Shown here piece after piece: positions 39,838 to 50,431 of a stretch of 64,000 nucleotides of DNA. The translations under genes and the position numbers were made by a program. The number at the start of each line of letters is the position of its first letter. The first letter of the stretch is position 1. The DNA lies in assembly GCA_907163375.1 (NCBI GenBank), contig CAJQUW010007532.1:227001-291000 (forward strand). The letters are read 5' to 3'. The notes under the pieces were generated by a model. That model was given only the letters and a program-made list of their open reading frames with translations. It was not told the origin of the DNA and ran no database searches. This DNA comes from Prostheceraeus crozeri (taxonomy: Eukaryota > Platyhelminthes > Polycladida > Euryleptidae).

Positions 39838-40045
39838 CAGGGATTGTAAAAAATTAGTTGGTTAATAATTAATTGCAATTTAATTGGACCAATTGATTGA
39901 TTGATAATTTGTATCCAATTATTAATTGATTGAATCATTAGAATTAATTGCAATTAATTGATTGATGAATTTCCAATTAAAAATTAATTGATTGATGGCA
40001 AAATAATTGATTTTTTATTTGCCAATCAATTATTTACAATCCCTG
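39838..40045. mobile_element. hAT-type MITE with 8-bp target duplication
   Basis: A 208-bp element with ends CAGGGATTGTAAA and TTTACAATCCCTG, perfect over 13 bp with further imperfect pairing inward. It is flanked on both sides by GATGCAAC (39830-39837 and 40046-40053). CAGGG termini and an 8-bp duplication are characteristic of the hAT superfamily. The interior is a low-complexity mix of AATTGATT-like words with high self-complementarity. Non-coding. The perfect duplication implies a young insertion. Confidence 0.9.
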
Positions 40046-40053
40046 GATGCAAC

Positions 40054-41276
40054 ACTTCCTGGTGTCAACAACAGAAATGTGGGGCGAAGAATAGAAGTAC
40101 CCATGAATGTAATTTAGGTAAATTCGAATTAGTAAAGGCAAATTCTGACATTTAAATCCATTGTTTTCACTATGTGGCCAGTAGATGGTCTTATCTAAAG
40201 CAGAAGAGTCACTATGTGGCCAGTAGAAGAGTTCCTTAATCTCTTAGTTTGTTTGGAAAATCTAATTACATTGGGACAACTTTGGCTGAATTTAACAAAT
40301 GAAATTAAAAACTTTAACCTAATTGTTTCAAGTTTGATGATCGCAACTTTCAAGAGTTAATAACCGATTCGATTAGTTTAACTTTTCGCGCTTCCTAAAT
40401 ATCAAATGTAGAACTACTTGAGTGGAAACAAATAGCGCATGGAGATGAACAACTAATTCCCGTTTACATATTTACATTTGGATTAGAAAATCGATGATGA
40501 GCATCTTCTTAAGATGTAGATGATAGGCATCAAGAGACATAGGTAAAGCCATGATGATCTTTGTCCACAACAACACAGCATATTATATTTCAAGCAAACG
40601 ATTATTACTTTCCATTTTTAGCACGTAGTAGGATGAAAGTTGTCAAGACAACATTTCCTGTCTCCTGCATTTATCACTCATTGCCTGAGAAGATCGTGAA
40701 ACTTGTTCGATAGATAATAATCAACATTAAATGAATGAATCTATGTAAATAAAATTCCACGATTTTACGCAAACATGGTCGGATTGAAAGTCAAATGATT
40801 ACAGTACTTTTCCTGTTCGAGACTATATATAGTCACCGGTTTCAAAATATAATGCAAATAATGTGCTAAAAGTTATTCTTTAAGACTGCTAGCAAGGCAT
40901 TTGAGCGTAAAGGGTCCTGAGAATCACCTTTTTAAAATAGCCCTTTATCTAAATTAGTGGAACCTTGATATTTTAAGGAAGAACGCTTTCCCTTACCTTA
41001 AATATCCATGAACAACAGCGACTGCTTCATTATATCTCCTTATAGTAGGGAAGACGTACTACAAAGCACACATGATCTGAAGTTAGCTCAATCTCTTGTG
41101 TTGTTCCTGCATGTGGAGAAAGGTAAGTGAACCCTCAGATATAATTCTTCATGTTTCTATAGAAGCCTATTCTCCATTAGCATTCGCAGCTACTCAATAT
41201 TTTTCTTCAAAATTACAACTTCATTACTATAGACCACCTTTGAAATTTGAAAATTGTTTGTAAATTTTATGAACTT
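40054..41276. other. No supported feature
   Basis: A short direct duplication of CACTATGTGGCCAGTAGA lies at about 40168 and 40211. Otherwise unassigned. Confidence 0.4.
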
Positions 41277-41600
41277 CTAACGAACCGCAACGTCTAGGGC
41301 TGCCAAGGAAGTTTCGTGCTTTAGTTGTCCAAGTCTGACGACATCTTTCGCTTCTATGTCCAGGCGAACTGGTACTCTGCAGTCTTTATGATTAACGGCC
41401 GCACGGCTAAGCCAGGATAAACAAACGCAGAACAGCCTGTTGTACATTCTTTCAGCTTGTTCAGCCATTCTAGATATTCTGAGCTATTTTGGCCATTCCG
41501 AACCGTGCTGACGATCCCTTGCAGGGCGAAGCGAATCGTCTACGGCTGCCAATGAAGTTTCGTGCTTAATTTGTTCAAGTCTGAGGGCATCTTTCTATAG
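41277..41600. repeat. Repeat F, two partial tandem units
   Basis: The block CTACGGCTGCCAA(T/G)GAAGTTTCGTGCTT recurs at about 41290 and 41539. The sequence between them (CAGCTTGTTCAGCCATTCTAGATATT) recurs at 44390. The minus frame 41277-41468 is open for 63 codons with no known motif, and the repeat may derive from a coding element. Confidence 0.55.
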
Positions 41601-42319
41601 TTGGTGTGCTTTGCGTGTAAATCTTCATATGCTTTTGGTATGACTATTTTCACCAATGCGGTTGAAATCTTCAACTTGGATGAATTGCTGTTTTACTCTT
41701 CCTTAATTGGAAAGTGTATTTAAACTTTGTGTTTTTTTCAATAACAACGACTTTTTTGATGAATAAGATAATTTTATTACCAACATGTGGCAAAGGGATA
41801 GAAGTAAATTGAAGTTGAAATAAAATTATTGACAGAAGAAGGTCTATATGTAATCCATATATTATATTTAGTAAACTGGCCCTGCAACATACTAGATTTT
41901 TAAAAATTGCAAAAGTACGATATACAATGTTCATACCGCGAAGCCTTCGATGAAAAAATTGCACTTAAGGACAAAATCGTTTAGAACCACTACCACAAGG
42001 AAGCGTTTGTTCAGTACAAATTCCGTTCCTCATTTCAAGTGACACCTAATGAGTACCAAGAGATGTTTATTAAGAATTTGCACACGGATATATAAGTATA
42101 CAATGTCCAATCTCATGCAATGTTTCTACAGCTCAGGGATGTTATTTTCTTGGTGTGTGCATGCGCTTCAATTCTCACTCAATATAACTGCTTTAAGGAA
42201 ACTCCTTTTGAAAGGTTAGAGATTGATAGCTTAAGGTTATTAGTTGCTGAACAGATGTTTGACTTCGCGACACGGAACTCAATCAATAATCTGATGACGT
42301 TCTATTTTCTTATTTTTAG

Positions 42320-42524
42320 TCTTGGGTCTTCAGAAGACGTCTTAATTCCGTAGATGAAGGAGAAACAACGACTTCTTCATCCTATGATCGGCAATCCACT
42401 GGTCCACGTGTGAGTCCATCCGAGAGCCCATATGCTAATCCTGAAGGCGCTCCAGACATCAGAACTTACCTTCAAAAGCCTCCGATGGTGTTGCGACGAC
42501 AAGAAACCGCTCCAGCGCTATTCG
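42320..42524 (+). CDS. Internal exon of an unrecognised Ser/Pro/basic-rich protein
   Basis: The exon is bounded by a TTTTTAG acceptor (ends 42319) and a GTAAGT donor (42525-42530). One frame is open through all 205 nt, and a stop overlaps the acceptor just upstream in that frame. It encodes SWVFRRRLNSVDEGE, then a Ser/Thr stretch, SPSESPYANPEG and PPMVLRRQETAPALF, ending in phase 1. RRRLNS is a good basophilic-kinase site; the rest looks intrinsically disordered. GC content is clearly above the flanks. The phase matches the acceptor of the exon at 60335. Upstream exons were not found. I do not recognise the protein. It could be the cytoplasmic tail or disordered C-terminus of a signalling or membrane protein, but that is a guess. 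Confidence 0.65.
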
Positions 42525-42966
42525 GTAAGTTAGCGGTAATGTTTATATTTAACAGCATTTTCCGTGATGGACTTTCGATGGGACAGTCGTGTTGTCGAGT
42601 CTGTCTTCCCGAGATTGTCTTTGCCAATCTGCAGGAAAGGCATCTGAACTGAAAGTATCATCAAACAATTCTTTATGTGATTATGATGATGTGTGATTAT
42701 GATCACCTCCTCGTCCATTTTGGCGGACTAGTGGCTGCTTCGTGATAGATAGGAGGCAGTTAAGTGATATATTGAGTCAGCAAGGTCAACATTAAAGATT
42801 CATATGCATAATGTGGTTAACCAGTTATTCAAAATTAATTGATTATCTTAAATGATAGATGCTATATACAGTCTATCTGTCTCGATATGCTATCAATTAA
42901 CTGGAATTTCATAAATGCACAAGATCTCTTTTACGAAGTTTCCTTGTATTTATTGTTTCACGCATA

Positions 42967-43839
42967 GTAATCCGGCAGCCAGAACGAGTTTCTGTAGGGA
43001 ACGAGGCCGGAAATGACACTTTCATAGAATGATCTACACCATATGCCCACTACGAATCGGCACGTCCGCCGAGTTCTAGTGAGTTCTTCTTCTTGTTAGA
43101 CAAGATCAAAGAAAAACGCATGTAAATGGACGCAGATTGCTGTTCTATGTTTTCTCTGATTAAACAAAAAGTACTAAGTAAGCCCAGAGTCATAATTTTT
43201 GACATGGAATGTCTTCAGGTAATTTCCTTTCATATGGATGCACCCCTGTCTACATGTATAAAGCCAAACACATTTAAATTTGGCGAACCTCTTAAATGTC
43301 GGTAAACACAAACATTTTGAGCAACCCTATCCACATTCAAACACATTCTCACATACATTTCCGATTAGATGCATGATAATAGCACATGCACATCATTGGA
43401 AATGAGCTGAAGACATTCCATGTCAAAAATCATGACTCCATACCTTTTCAACATCAAATTCGGAATAATCAATTTCAATTTCGGAATAGTCAATATCAAT
43501 TTCGGAATAATCAATTTCAATTTCGGAATTGTCAATATCAAATTTGGTATTGACTATTCCGAAATTGAAATTGATTATTCCGAATTTGATGTTGAAAAGG
43601 TATAGATTTAATACTTTCCAGTTGATAAGAGAAAACATAGAAAATTTCATTTCAGCCAAGAACTGCAACCTGCGTCCCATAGGATTAACATATGTTTTTC
43701 TTTGATCTTGTCTGACAAGAAGAGGAACTCACTAGAACTCGGCAGACGTGCCGATTCGAAGTAGGCAGAAGATGTACAACATTCTGTGAAAGTCTCATTT
43801 TCGGCCTCGTTCCCTGCAGAACTAGCTCTGACTGCCGGA
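42967..43839. mobile_element. Family D foldback element, copy 3 (with nested hairpin)
   Basis: Flanked by TA on both sides (42965-42966 and 43840-43841). The left arm starts GTAATCCGGCAGCCAGAACG and the right arm ends TGACTGCCGGAC. The loop orientation is as in copy 1. At 873 bp it is longer than copy 4 (723 bp) because a separate 158-bp hairpin element sits in the right arm at 43443-43600. Confidence 0.9.
43443..43600. mobile_element. Perfect hairpin element inserted in the D arm
   Basis: 158 bp flanked by TA (43441-43442 and 43601-43602). The two 53-bp arms, starting CCTTTTCAACATCAAATTCG, are perfect inverted repeats around a 52-bp loop. The arms and loop are made of the words AATTTCGGAATA and GTCAATATCAA repeated. 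The interrupted D sequence resumes on the right with TTAATACTTTCC, as in the uninterrupted copies, so this is an insertion. The open frames on both strands here (43420-43680) are only translations of the repeat. Confidence 0.9.
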
Positions 43840-44344
43840 CTATAGATATTACACCAGCGCATCAATAAGTGATTTCGCTTTTTTATTCTCACATTCCGCA
43901 TCGAACGGCTTCAGAAATATGCATCAACAAGCATTAAATACAAGGAAGTATTAATAATTTAACAGACAGAAAGAAACTGCCTGTCTTGTTGGATTTGAAC
44001 TACCGGCCTCTGACAACGTTATACCAACTGAGAGTCTTTTTCAGCGTGTAGCAGAATTACGTGGATAATGACGTCATAAAGGGAAGTTCGATAAACTAAA
44101 AGTCTTTCGATTTGTGACACATAGTCAACAGATAAATTGAATGAATGCCAAGTGAACACCTCCACATGTAGATTGAGCTGATTGTGAATTAATCATTTTG
44201 AATTTTTGCCGTTTACAAGTGAGCAATTTGATGTTTGCAATCTTTTAAAGGAATCATTCTTCATGAGCTTAAATTTTCATTAAGATTGTCTGGCCATGGA
44301 ATAGATATGTTTAGATCATCTTGATGAATATCAGCCGCATGACA

Positions 44345-44740
44345 AAGCCAGAATAAATAATCACAGAGCATCCCGTTGTGCAGTCTCTCAGCTTGTTCAG
44401 TTATTCTAGATATTTCAGGCTAGTTTTGGACATTTCGAGTTTTGCTGACGAAATCAAGACGATACGCAGCATCTACGGTTGCCAAGGAAATGTGTGCTTG
44501 AATTGGTCAAGTCTGTGGACATCTTCCAAAAATATTCCGTCACCACTTTGTATTTGTATGTATGTTGTGATCCTTCTGTCATCCTTTCACATTGCGAACG
44601 GCAAATATTCCGTCTCTGCCCCCTTCCTGTAGCCAAACTGTATGTTCGCAATCTCCGTTTCCAGCTTCACATGACTTCTCCTGCTCACTATCATCAGAAG
44701 CAACTTCATGAGGCTTAGTCCTGTGATCTTCACATTCTTA
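44345..44740. repeat. Repeat F, long copy
   Basis: The left half matches the unit at about 41400-41600. The right half (from CACTTTGTATTTGTATG through CCGTTTCCAGCTTCACATGA) matches 49735-49950 at roughly 85% by eye. The block CTACGGTTGCCAAGGAAATG at about 44473 is repeated almost exactly at 45041, on the other side of the LINE tail at 44785-45013. Confidence 0.6.
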
Positions 44741-44784
44741 CTTACTTACTCGTACTTATACTTACACCATTTCGGTCGATTACT

Positions 44785-45013
44785 TCATCCATGTTGGGTA
44801 CAACGGTGCTCTTGTATGACAGTTCTCCACTTCGCTCGGTCGCTTGCACCTTCCATACGGAGAGCGAGCGCTCGAAGGTCTTCTTTGATGTTATCGCTCC
44901 ATGATTTCTTCGTATACCAACAGGTCGCGACCATTCACTTGCAATTTCCGCACGCGCTTCACCCACTGACATTCGTCTTTCCAATCCACATGACCACACC
45001 AGCTTAGTCGAGG
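44785..45013 (-). mobile_element. LINE ORF2 C-terminal tail
   Basis: Minus-strand translation reads PRLSWCGHVDWKDECQWVKR in one frame up to a stop at 44893. It continues in another frame with NIKEDLRALALRMEGASDRA and KWRTVI to a stop at 44785. The RLxWxGHV and DRAxWRxxI blocks are the standard end of many LINE ORF2 proteins. One frameshift separates the two parts. It sits between the two near-identical F blocks (44473 and 45041). Confidence 0.75.
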
Positions 45014-45037
45014 TTTTCTTATAGAGTCACGAAACAC

Positions 45038-45110
45038 AGTGTCTACGGTTGCCAAGGAAATGTGTGCTTAAATTGGTCAAGTCTGTGGACATCTTTCAAA
45101 AATATTCATT
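45038..45110. repeat. Repeat F, short duplicate
   Basis: About 70 bp differing at only two or so positions from 44472-44541 (CTACGGTTGCCAAGGAAATG through CAAAAATATTC). Such high identity 568 bp apart suggests a recent local duplication flanking the LINE tail. Confidence 0.65.
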
Positions 45111-46925
45111 TTTCGAAGAAATATTAAGGAATCGCTCTCCCCTCCAAAAAAATTAAGGGAACGCCGTTCCCTGCGCTCCTCTCCACTTTCTACATTCAAC
45201 GTAAAAATTACCCATTATTTTCAGTCGGTTGCTGTAGAGGACACACACTCAGCTAGTATACACAACGTTTGAATTATGCAATATTAATACAATACGGAGA
45301 GTCTAGATGAAACACAAAACTTGATTTATTAGCATACGCGATTCTCTGCGATGCAATTAAGCAAAATATATTTCATTCTGCCGGAATGAATCTTAACTTG
45401 CCGTTGATGTTTGACTTTTCAATGCCAACTATTATATTGTGGCCGCGCTGTGTATACTCGAACAGTTACTTTGTATTGTTTTCGCAAATTGAGGCGAAGC
45501 CGGATTATGATGACTTTACCTTGATCTGTATTGAACTCAGGTCAATCATCCACTCGTCATCGAAAACTGTCTATCGTTCTTAATTGAATTTAACGACACT
45601 CATTTCTCTGTCCGGTGAAAATCAGATATTTTCAGTTGAACCGGAACATTTTTCACTTTTTCGCGAGAGAAACCTTGAAATAGAGGACTTCCCAGTGGAA
45701 CTTAACAAATTTAGCATTTTTCGAAACCTACGGACATATATTTTGAATTTTGCCATAAAGTGCTGCTTAGAAATTTTATTATTGCACCTAAGTTTTATTA
45801 TTTTGTACTTACCCCAAGTATGTCTTATCAGAAATTGAATATGGCTTCTCGAAATTACAATTATCGATGCTATTTTCATCCTCTAGTTATTTATCTTGAA
45901 GCGTATTGAGTTTTCAGATGCGGGTTCCTGTCTGAAATATCTTGTTATTGCTGCCTCAGATCTCATCAGCCCGCATATGCAGCATTTCAACATTGAGAAA
46001 TCGTTGTGGTGAACACTATTTAACAATTACCTGTGACAATCACAGTCAGGTATTACATGTTGCCTATACAGTATGTGTGTTGAGAATAGATTATCAGAAT
46101 CTCTTTAAGTGAATGACTTCATTTTTTCATGATGGCTACCACCAGTGCGGGAGTTCGTTCGTTCAATCGTTCTAATACTGTGAAATTTTCGCTCTTTCCT
46201 TTGATCATCATGCTAAAAAGTGGTGTCATAGTTTTTGGTATGATTTTTCGTCACAAATATAAGTCTCTCGTCTTCCTGATGTGCGAGAGGCAGAAACAAA
46301 TTCTAGGATTCTTTATTCTCTTGACACCCCCAAAGACCTGATATTTATTGATTGATATTACTGATATGATTATCATAGAAAGCATATATGGTTCATACTC
46401 GTATTTTTTCACAAGAATGGTCGTTTTGTTTACTATCGCTCATCTTTGACTAATATAACGCTCATGCATGTACGTGCTGTGCAATTACTTCGCAGCATTT
46501 TTCATGGAAATGTATATAAATGTGTGCCAGTTCCTCTCCGGATAAGATGTCTATATCCACATGAACTTCGTTCATTTGTTTCGAACGACTACTACTATGA
46601 AAGAGATGCCTGTAGATGTCTTCAATACCAATGATATTGAAGAGATGTCTCTTCGACTTTAGCTTGCGGTCAAAAACTCAATAAAAAATATATGCTTGCA
46701 GCCATTATGGCTCAATTTCTCCATTGAAAATACATAGGGGTCTCAATTCAATCTAATAATGAAAGACATGCGATCTGATCCGCTAGACGTGCAGTTTGGT
46801 GGTAGTCAAGAGGTTACAAAGCTACGTGAAAGCTTCAGGTATGACCACCTTCCCGGCACAACTTCGTGCGTGCTGCCGGACTGCTTCTGAGTTGACGCTT
46901 GAGAGAAAATTTGTTTTGATTTCGT
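45111..46925. other. Intronic, no supported feature
   Basis: AT-rich. The frame pair at 45584-45879 on opposite strands is unrecognised and has no splice context. Confidence 0.4.
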
Positions 46926-47165
46926 TTCATCATCATCAAGTGCCTTCTCCGATCCGGAGGTTGGCAGCCATTTGCCTCCAATTGACTCGATCTTCAGCTT
47001 TTCTCTTTGTTTCTCTTGAATTTTGCTATTGGTCCATTCATTGATATAAGTACCCCACGTTCTTCTTTGTCTTCATCTGTCCCGTTTAACTTCTACCATT
47101 CCTTCTAGAATCAACTGAATAAGTCTTCCTCCAGATGCCCTCAACACGTGGACAGCAACACGTAA
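46926..47165 (-). mobile_element. LINE ORF2 tail, downstream half of a split copy
   Basis: Minus-strand translation reads HVLRASGGRLIQLILEGMVE, then RQRRTWGTYINEWTN, and in a shifted frame EDRVNWRQMAANLRIGEGT. This is the familiar GHVxR...GR.RxTW...DRxxWRxM ending of a LINE ORF2. The upstream half lies at 47655-48024, and the H2A.X copy separates the two. Confidence 0.75.
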
Positions 47166-47201
47166 CTGTCAACTCATCACTCCATTTCTTTCTTTTACCA
47201 A

Positions 47202-47588
47202 ATGACTGGACGCTGCAAAGGTAAAAGTGCAGTCAAGAGCTCTGGCAAGCAGAAGACCCGTTCCTCACGGGCTGGTCTGCAATTCCCTGTCGGTCGTGTG
47301 CACCGTTTCTTGAAGAAGGGAAACTATAGCGAGCGTGTCGGTGCCGGTGCACCAGTCTACCTCGCTGCTGTCATGGAATACCTTGCAGCTGAGGTCCTCG
47401 AGTTGGCAGGTAACGCTGCTCGTGACAGCCACCGATCTCGCATCATCCCACGTCACCTTCAGCTTGCTGTCCGCTGTTGACTATTGAGCGGAGTCACCAT
47501 CGCTCAGGGAGGTGTCCTTCCCAACATCCAGGCCGTACTTCTCCTCAAGAAGTTCAAGTCTAAGAGCTCTCAATCTCAAGAACATTAA
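47202..47588 (+). pseudogene. H2AX: Histone H2A.X retrocopy, broken
   Basis: Intronless, from ATG at 47202. The histone fold is highly conserved ([52 protein letters not shown]). The C-terminus ends SQSQEH, a variant of the SQE-aromatic tail that marks H2A.X, the form phosphorylated at DNA breaks. A TGA at 47478-47480 stops the frame after LAVRC; the same frame then resumes [20 protein letters not shown] to the natural stop at 47586. At that point NDEELNK, which carries three acidic-patch residues, is replaced by two codons (net loss of 15 nt). Other oddities are GRCKG for GRGKG and ARDSHRSRI for the near-invariant ARDNKKTRI. There is no clear poly-A tail or target duplication. It lies inside an antisense LINE. 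Best read as a processed pseudogene. Confidence 0.85.
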
Positions 47589-47654
47589 AATAGCCGCAAT
47601 GCACGTGAACGCTTAAGTTTGCATAAGTTGCATAACTTCAACGTTTCATCGTCA

Positions 47655-48024
47655 TTGCATTTTCTATCTTTTGCTCATTACTTCTTCATTTGTCACTCAG
47701 TCCATGTATGAGATTTTCAATATCCTTCTGCAACACCGAAACTGAAAAGCGTTTATTCTTCTAATAATATCTTTGCTAAAGGTCCACGCTTCACATCCGT
47801 AGGACATGATTGATTTTATGTAATAAGCTAGGAGTTTTTTTTTTAGTTTTATGCTTATATCTCTTCGGAGAAACTCCTTGCAATTCCAAAATTGATGTTT
47901 TCAATTCTTACCTTCACTTCCTAGTACATCGGCAATCTTCTGTGATTATTGTTCCCAGATATTTGTACACCTTAATCTGTTCCAGAATTTCATCATCAAT
48001 TTCAATGCTTTTCGTCTAAGTCTC
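47655..48024 (-). mobile_element. LINE RT/thumb region, upstream half of a split copy
   Basis: Minus-strand translation reads KSIEIDDEILEQIKVYKYLG, then TIITEDCR, EVKVRIENINFGIARSF, LAYYIKSIMSYGCEAWTF and INAFQFRCCRRILKISYMD in more than one frame. YKYLG...SYGCEAWT...RRxLKIS is the region following the YADD box in LINE RTs. Frameshifts and stops show decay. It is continuous in sense and order with the tail at 46926-47165 once the H2A.X copy is set aside. Confidence 0.75.
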
Positions 48025-48070
48025 ATCAATATGAGCACAGTAGAAATTTCCACTGGTCGACTGTTGCTGC

Positions 48071-48598
48071 CACAGAATTAAATATTTTGTTTATCTGCTT
48101 CAGTTTGCTAGAAGTGTGATTAATACGAAATGGACGGCACATTGAGGAACCTATTAAGTGGGTAAAAAAAGAATTCCTAATACCTTACAGAGATAGGAAA
48201 AAAAGTCGTGCGTCGCTTGCGGATTAATGTGAGTTCCAGCAAAGTGCTTCGATTGCCACAATTCCTTCAGATTCGAAGAATTCAGATCATTGCGCACAAG
48301 TTTTCTCCATATTGTTGGCCCTTCCGATCATTATTAAAAAAAGTAGCAGGCGTACGAAAATTAGTTCACTTGATGTTTTCACATCCTCCCGTCGGCATTG
48401 CTCACTGTATAGTGCATACTATCGAATGTTAACCAAGACAGGGATGTGTGTTTTGGTGTGTGTGAAGTGATATCACAGCACGTACGCATCTCTCACTGGC
48501 TCTAGTATCCTCTGCTGACAGCTTATTGTTTGCCATTTCCAATAGCAAGCGATACACGAAGTATCCATTCGAGAAGGAGCAAGTTGTCTAATTCTGTG
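48071..48598 (+). mobile_element. Family A element, A2 subfamily, second copy
   Basis: Begins CACAGAATTAAATA and ends GTCTAATTCTGTG. About 95% identical by eye to 4215-4741, with the match running about 50 bp beyond the terminus (to about 48648). No clear target duplication. Confidence 0.8.
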
Positions 48599-48649
48599 AT
48601 GTGCCATTCCGATATTAAGGTTGCATACAATTCTTCCTTTCTAGGAAGT

Positions 48650-49695
48650 TTTATGTCCGTGTGACGTAGCTGTCACAACAGGTGTTGACAACGTAGTGTC
48701 ACTTAGTGTCATTTAAACTGTCTTCAGTGAACAAAAGCATGGCAGTCCGAAGTGCTATTTGTCACTGGTGAAAGATAATCAGTGAAGACTTAACACTACG
48801 AATGGGTTCAAGGCAATGAAGCTGGTGTTCGATTGTAAAGACGTCCCGTTCCGATCTGAAGAATTATTGTTCACATAAAAGTTACTTTGTAATCGGATCA
48901 CAACCAGATTGTTGGATTATTTCCAGACACCTCAGCCGTGAACGTTTGATTAGCGGTACGATAAAGCTTGTTTGCTTTCATACAGCCTTAATTGAGTATA
49001 ATCAAAATTGGAATTTGAGGTTTTATCTGTCTCTTTTCGAAATTGTTGATTCTGTAGTGTCCATTTCACACAAACCAAACGATATGAAACTTCTCATGGT
49101 AGCAGATGAGACTATTTCCAATCCATCAACAAAATTGTACGTAAATCGGTTGAGAGCGGAATGGATTAGGGATGACAGTGTGAAAGCATAAATAATCCCT
49201 GATGAATGATTAGGCACTGTCTGAGAGATGTATATCATCATTGCTAACATGCCATCAGCGAAGACTCGTCATTAGGTAATGAGCTGTGATGGATTATGAG
49301 ATCTTCTCGAATGAGCGGACCATATCTCGTATGACAGACGTGTAGCATTCGAGAAACGTTTGTGAATATCTCCAAAGGATTCTGCATTTTCCAGAAAGAA
49401 GATTCTGTCCGTGCGAGGACGTCTCAAGCCGTGACGAGCGGAATGTGAATGGACATATTTATGGAATCTATTGGAGGCTATCCTTGGAGCATTCAATTCA
49501 ATAAACAGGGTGACGCAAAGAAACAATATATTTTTTGCAACTAGATAGCCGGACTGTTTTGGATGATAACTGCAAATTGATTATTTCAAATGAATGCGAC
49601 TGATTTAATTTTTCAGAAATATTAAAAAATATTTTAAAAAAATACAAAATGTCAATAATGCTATGAAATAATTTTCATTTGACATTATCAATTTG
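48650..49695. other. Intronic, no supported feature
   Basis: Short frames at 48946-49250 and 49272-49526 have no recognisable motif. Confidence 0.4.
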
Positions 49696-49724
49696 TGATT
49701 GTCTCTTTGATCAGCTCTTCAGGT

Positions 49725-49950
49725 GTGAAAAACATGCGGTTTCTCTGCACCACCTTGTATTTGTATGTTTTGGTCCTTCTATCATCCTTTCACATACGAT
49801 GCAAACGGAAAATATTCCCTCTGCCCCTTCACGTAACCAGACTGCATGTCCGCAATCTCCGTTTCCAGCTTCACATGATTTCTCCTCTCTACAATCATCA
49901 GAAGCAACTTCATTGTGCCATGAAGCCTCTTTACATTCTACATTCACTCC
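49725..49950. repeat. Repeat F, right-half copy
   Basis: Matches 44550-44720: CACCTTGTATTTGTATG, CCTTTCACAT, CCGCAATCTCCGTTTCCAGC and TCATCAGAAGCAACTTCAT. The flanks are unrelated. Confidence 0.6.
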
Positions 49951-49999
49951 GTTTTATCTTTTTTAGAAGTTTAATGAACACCGAACTTAGTTATGATCT

Positions 50000-50241
50000 T
50001 ACACTGATCTTAACCAATCTTCTGGTAAATGTCCATTTTTATAAATTCGATTGATTTGTGTCAATAGTGTTTCTCATCCAGCTTGTCCGGAGTGTTGCAT
50101 CATTTCGATCATAACTATGTCGGAACCTGCTGCTTTTCCTTTTCCCACTTCTTTCATTGCATTTTCCAGCTCGCACATTAATGTCGGAGGATCTTCCTCC
50201 TCGTCGGTTATTATGTATTCGCTTTCTTTTGGTCTGTATTC
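50000..50241 (-). mobile_element. LINE RT, N-terminal segment
   Basis: Minus-strand translation reads EYRPKESEYIITDEEEDPP, then LENAMKEVGKGKAAGSDIV and IEMMQHSGQAG to a TGA, then INRIYKNGHLPEDWLRS. AMKEVGKGKAAGxD and LPEDW are RT block 0/1 markers of LINEs. It lies downstream, in the same sense, of a LINE C-terminus, so the two pieces are not one collinear copy. Confidence 0.75.
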
Positions 50242-50431
50242 ATCATCTCATGAAGCTCGTTGATGAAGACCCATTGTGACCAGGTTTCATCCAAAATTTA
50301 AAGTTTTTCAAAGTTCAATTTTCTTGCTTATATTGCTGGCGTTCGAGGCGTTCTACGATGTTGGTACCGAAAGAAAGATATTGATTCCCTCCTTCAATTT
50401 TTGCTGGTTCAAAGTAATTGCTGCCAGTCAC

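Noticed and set aside
43420-43680. Open frames on both strands with repeated NFGIVN-like words as a repeat protein
   Set aside because: They are the direct translation of the perfect hairpin element and of its complement.
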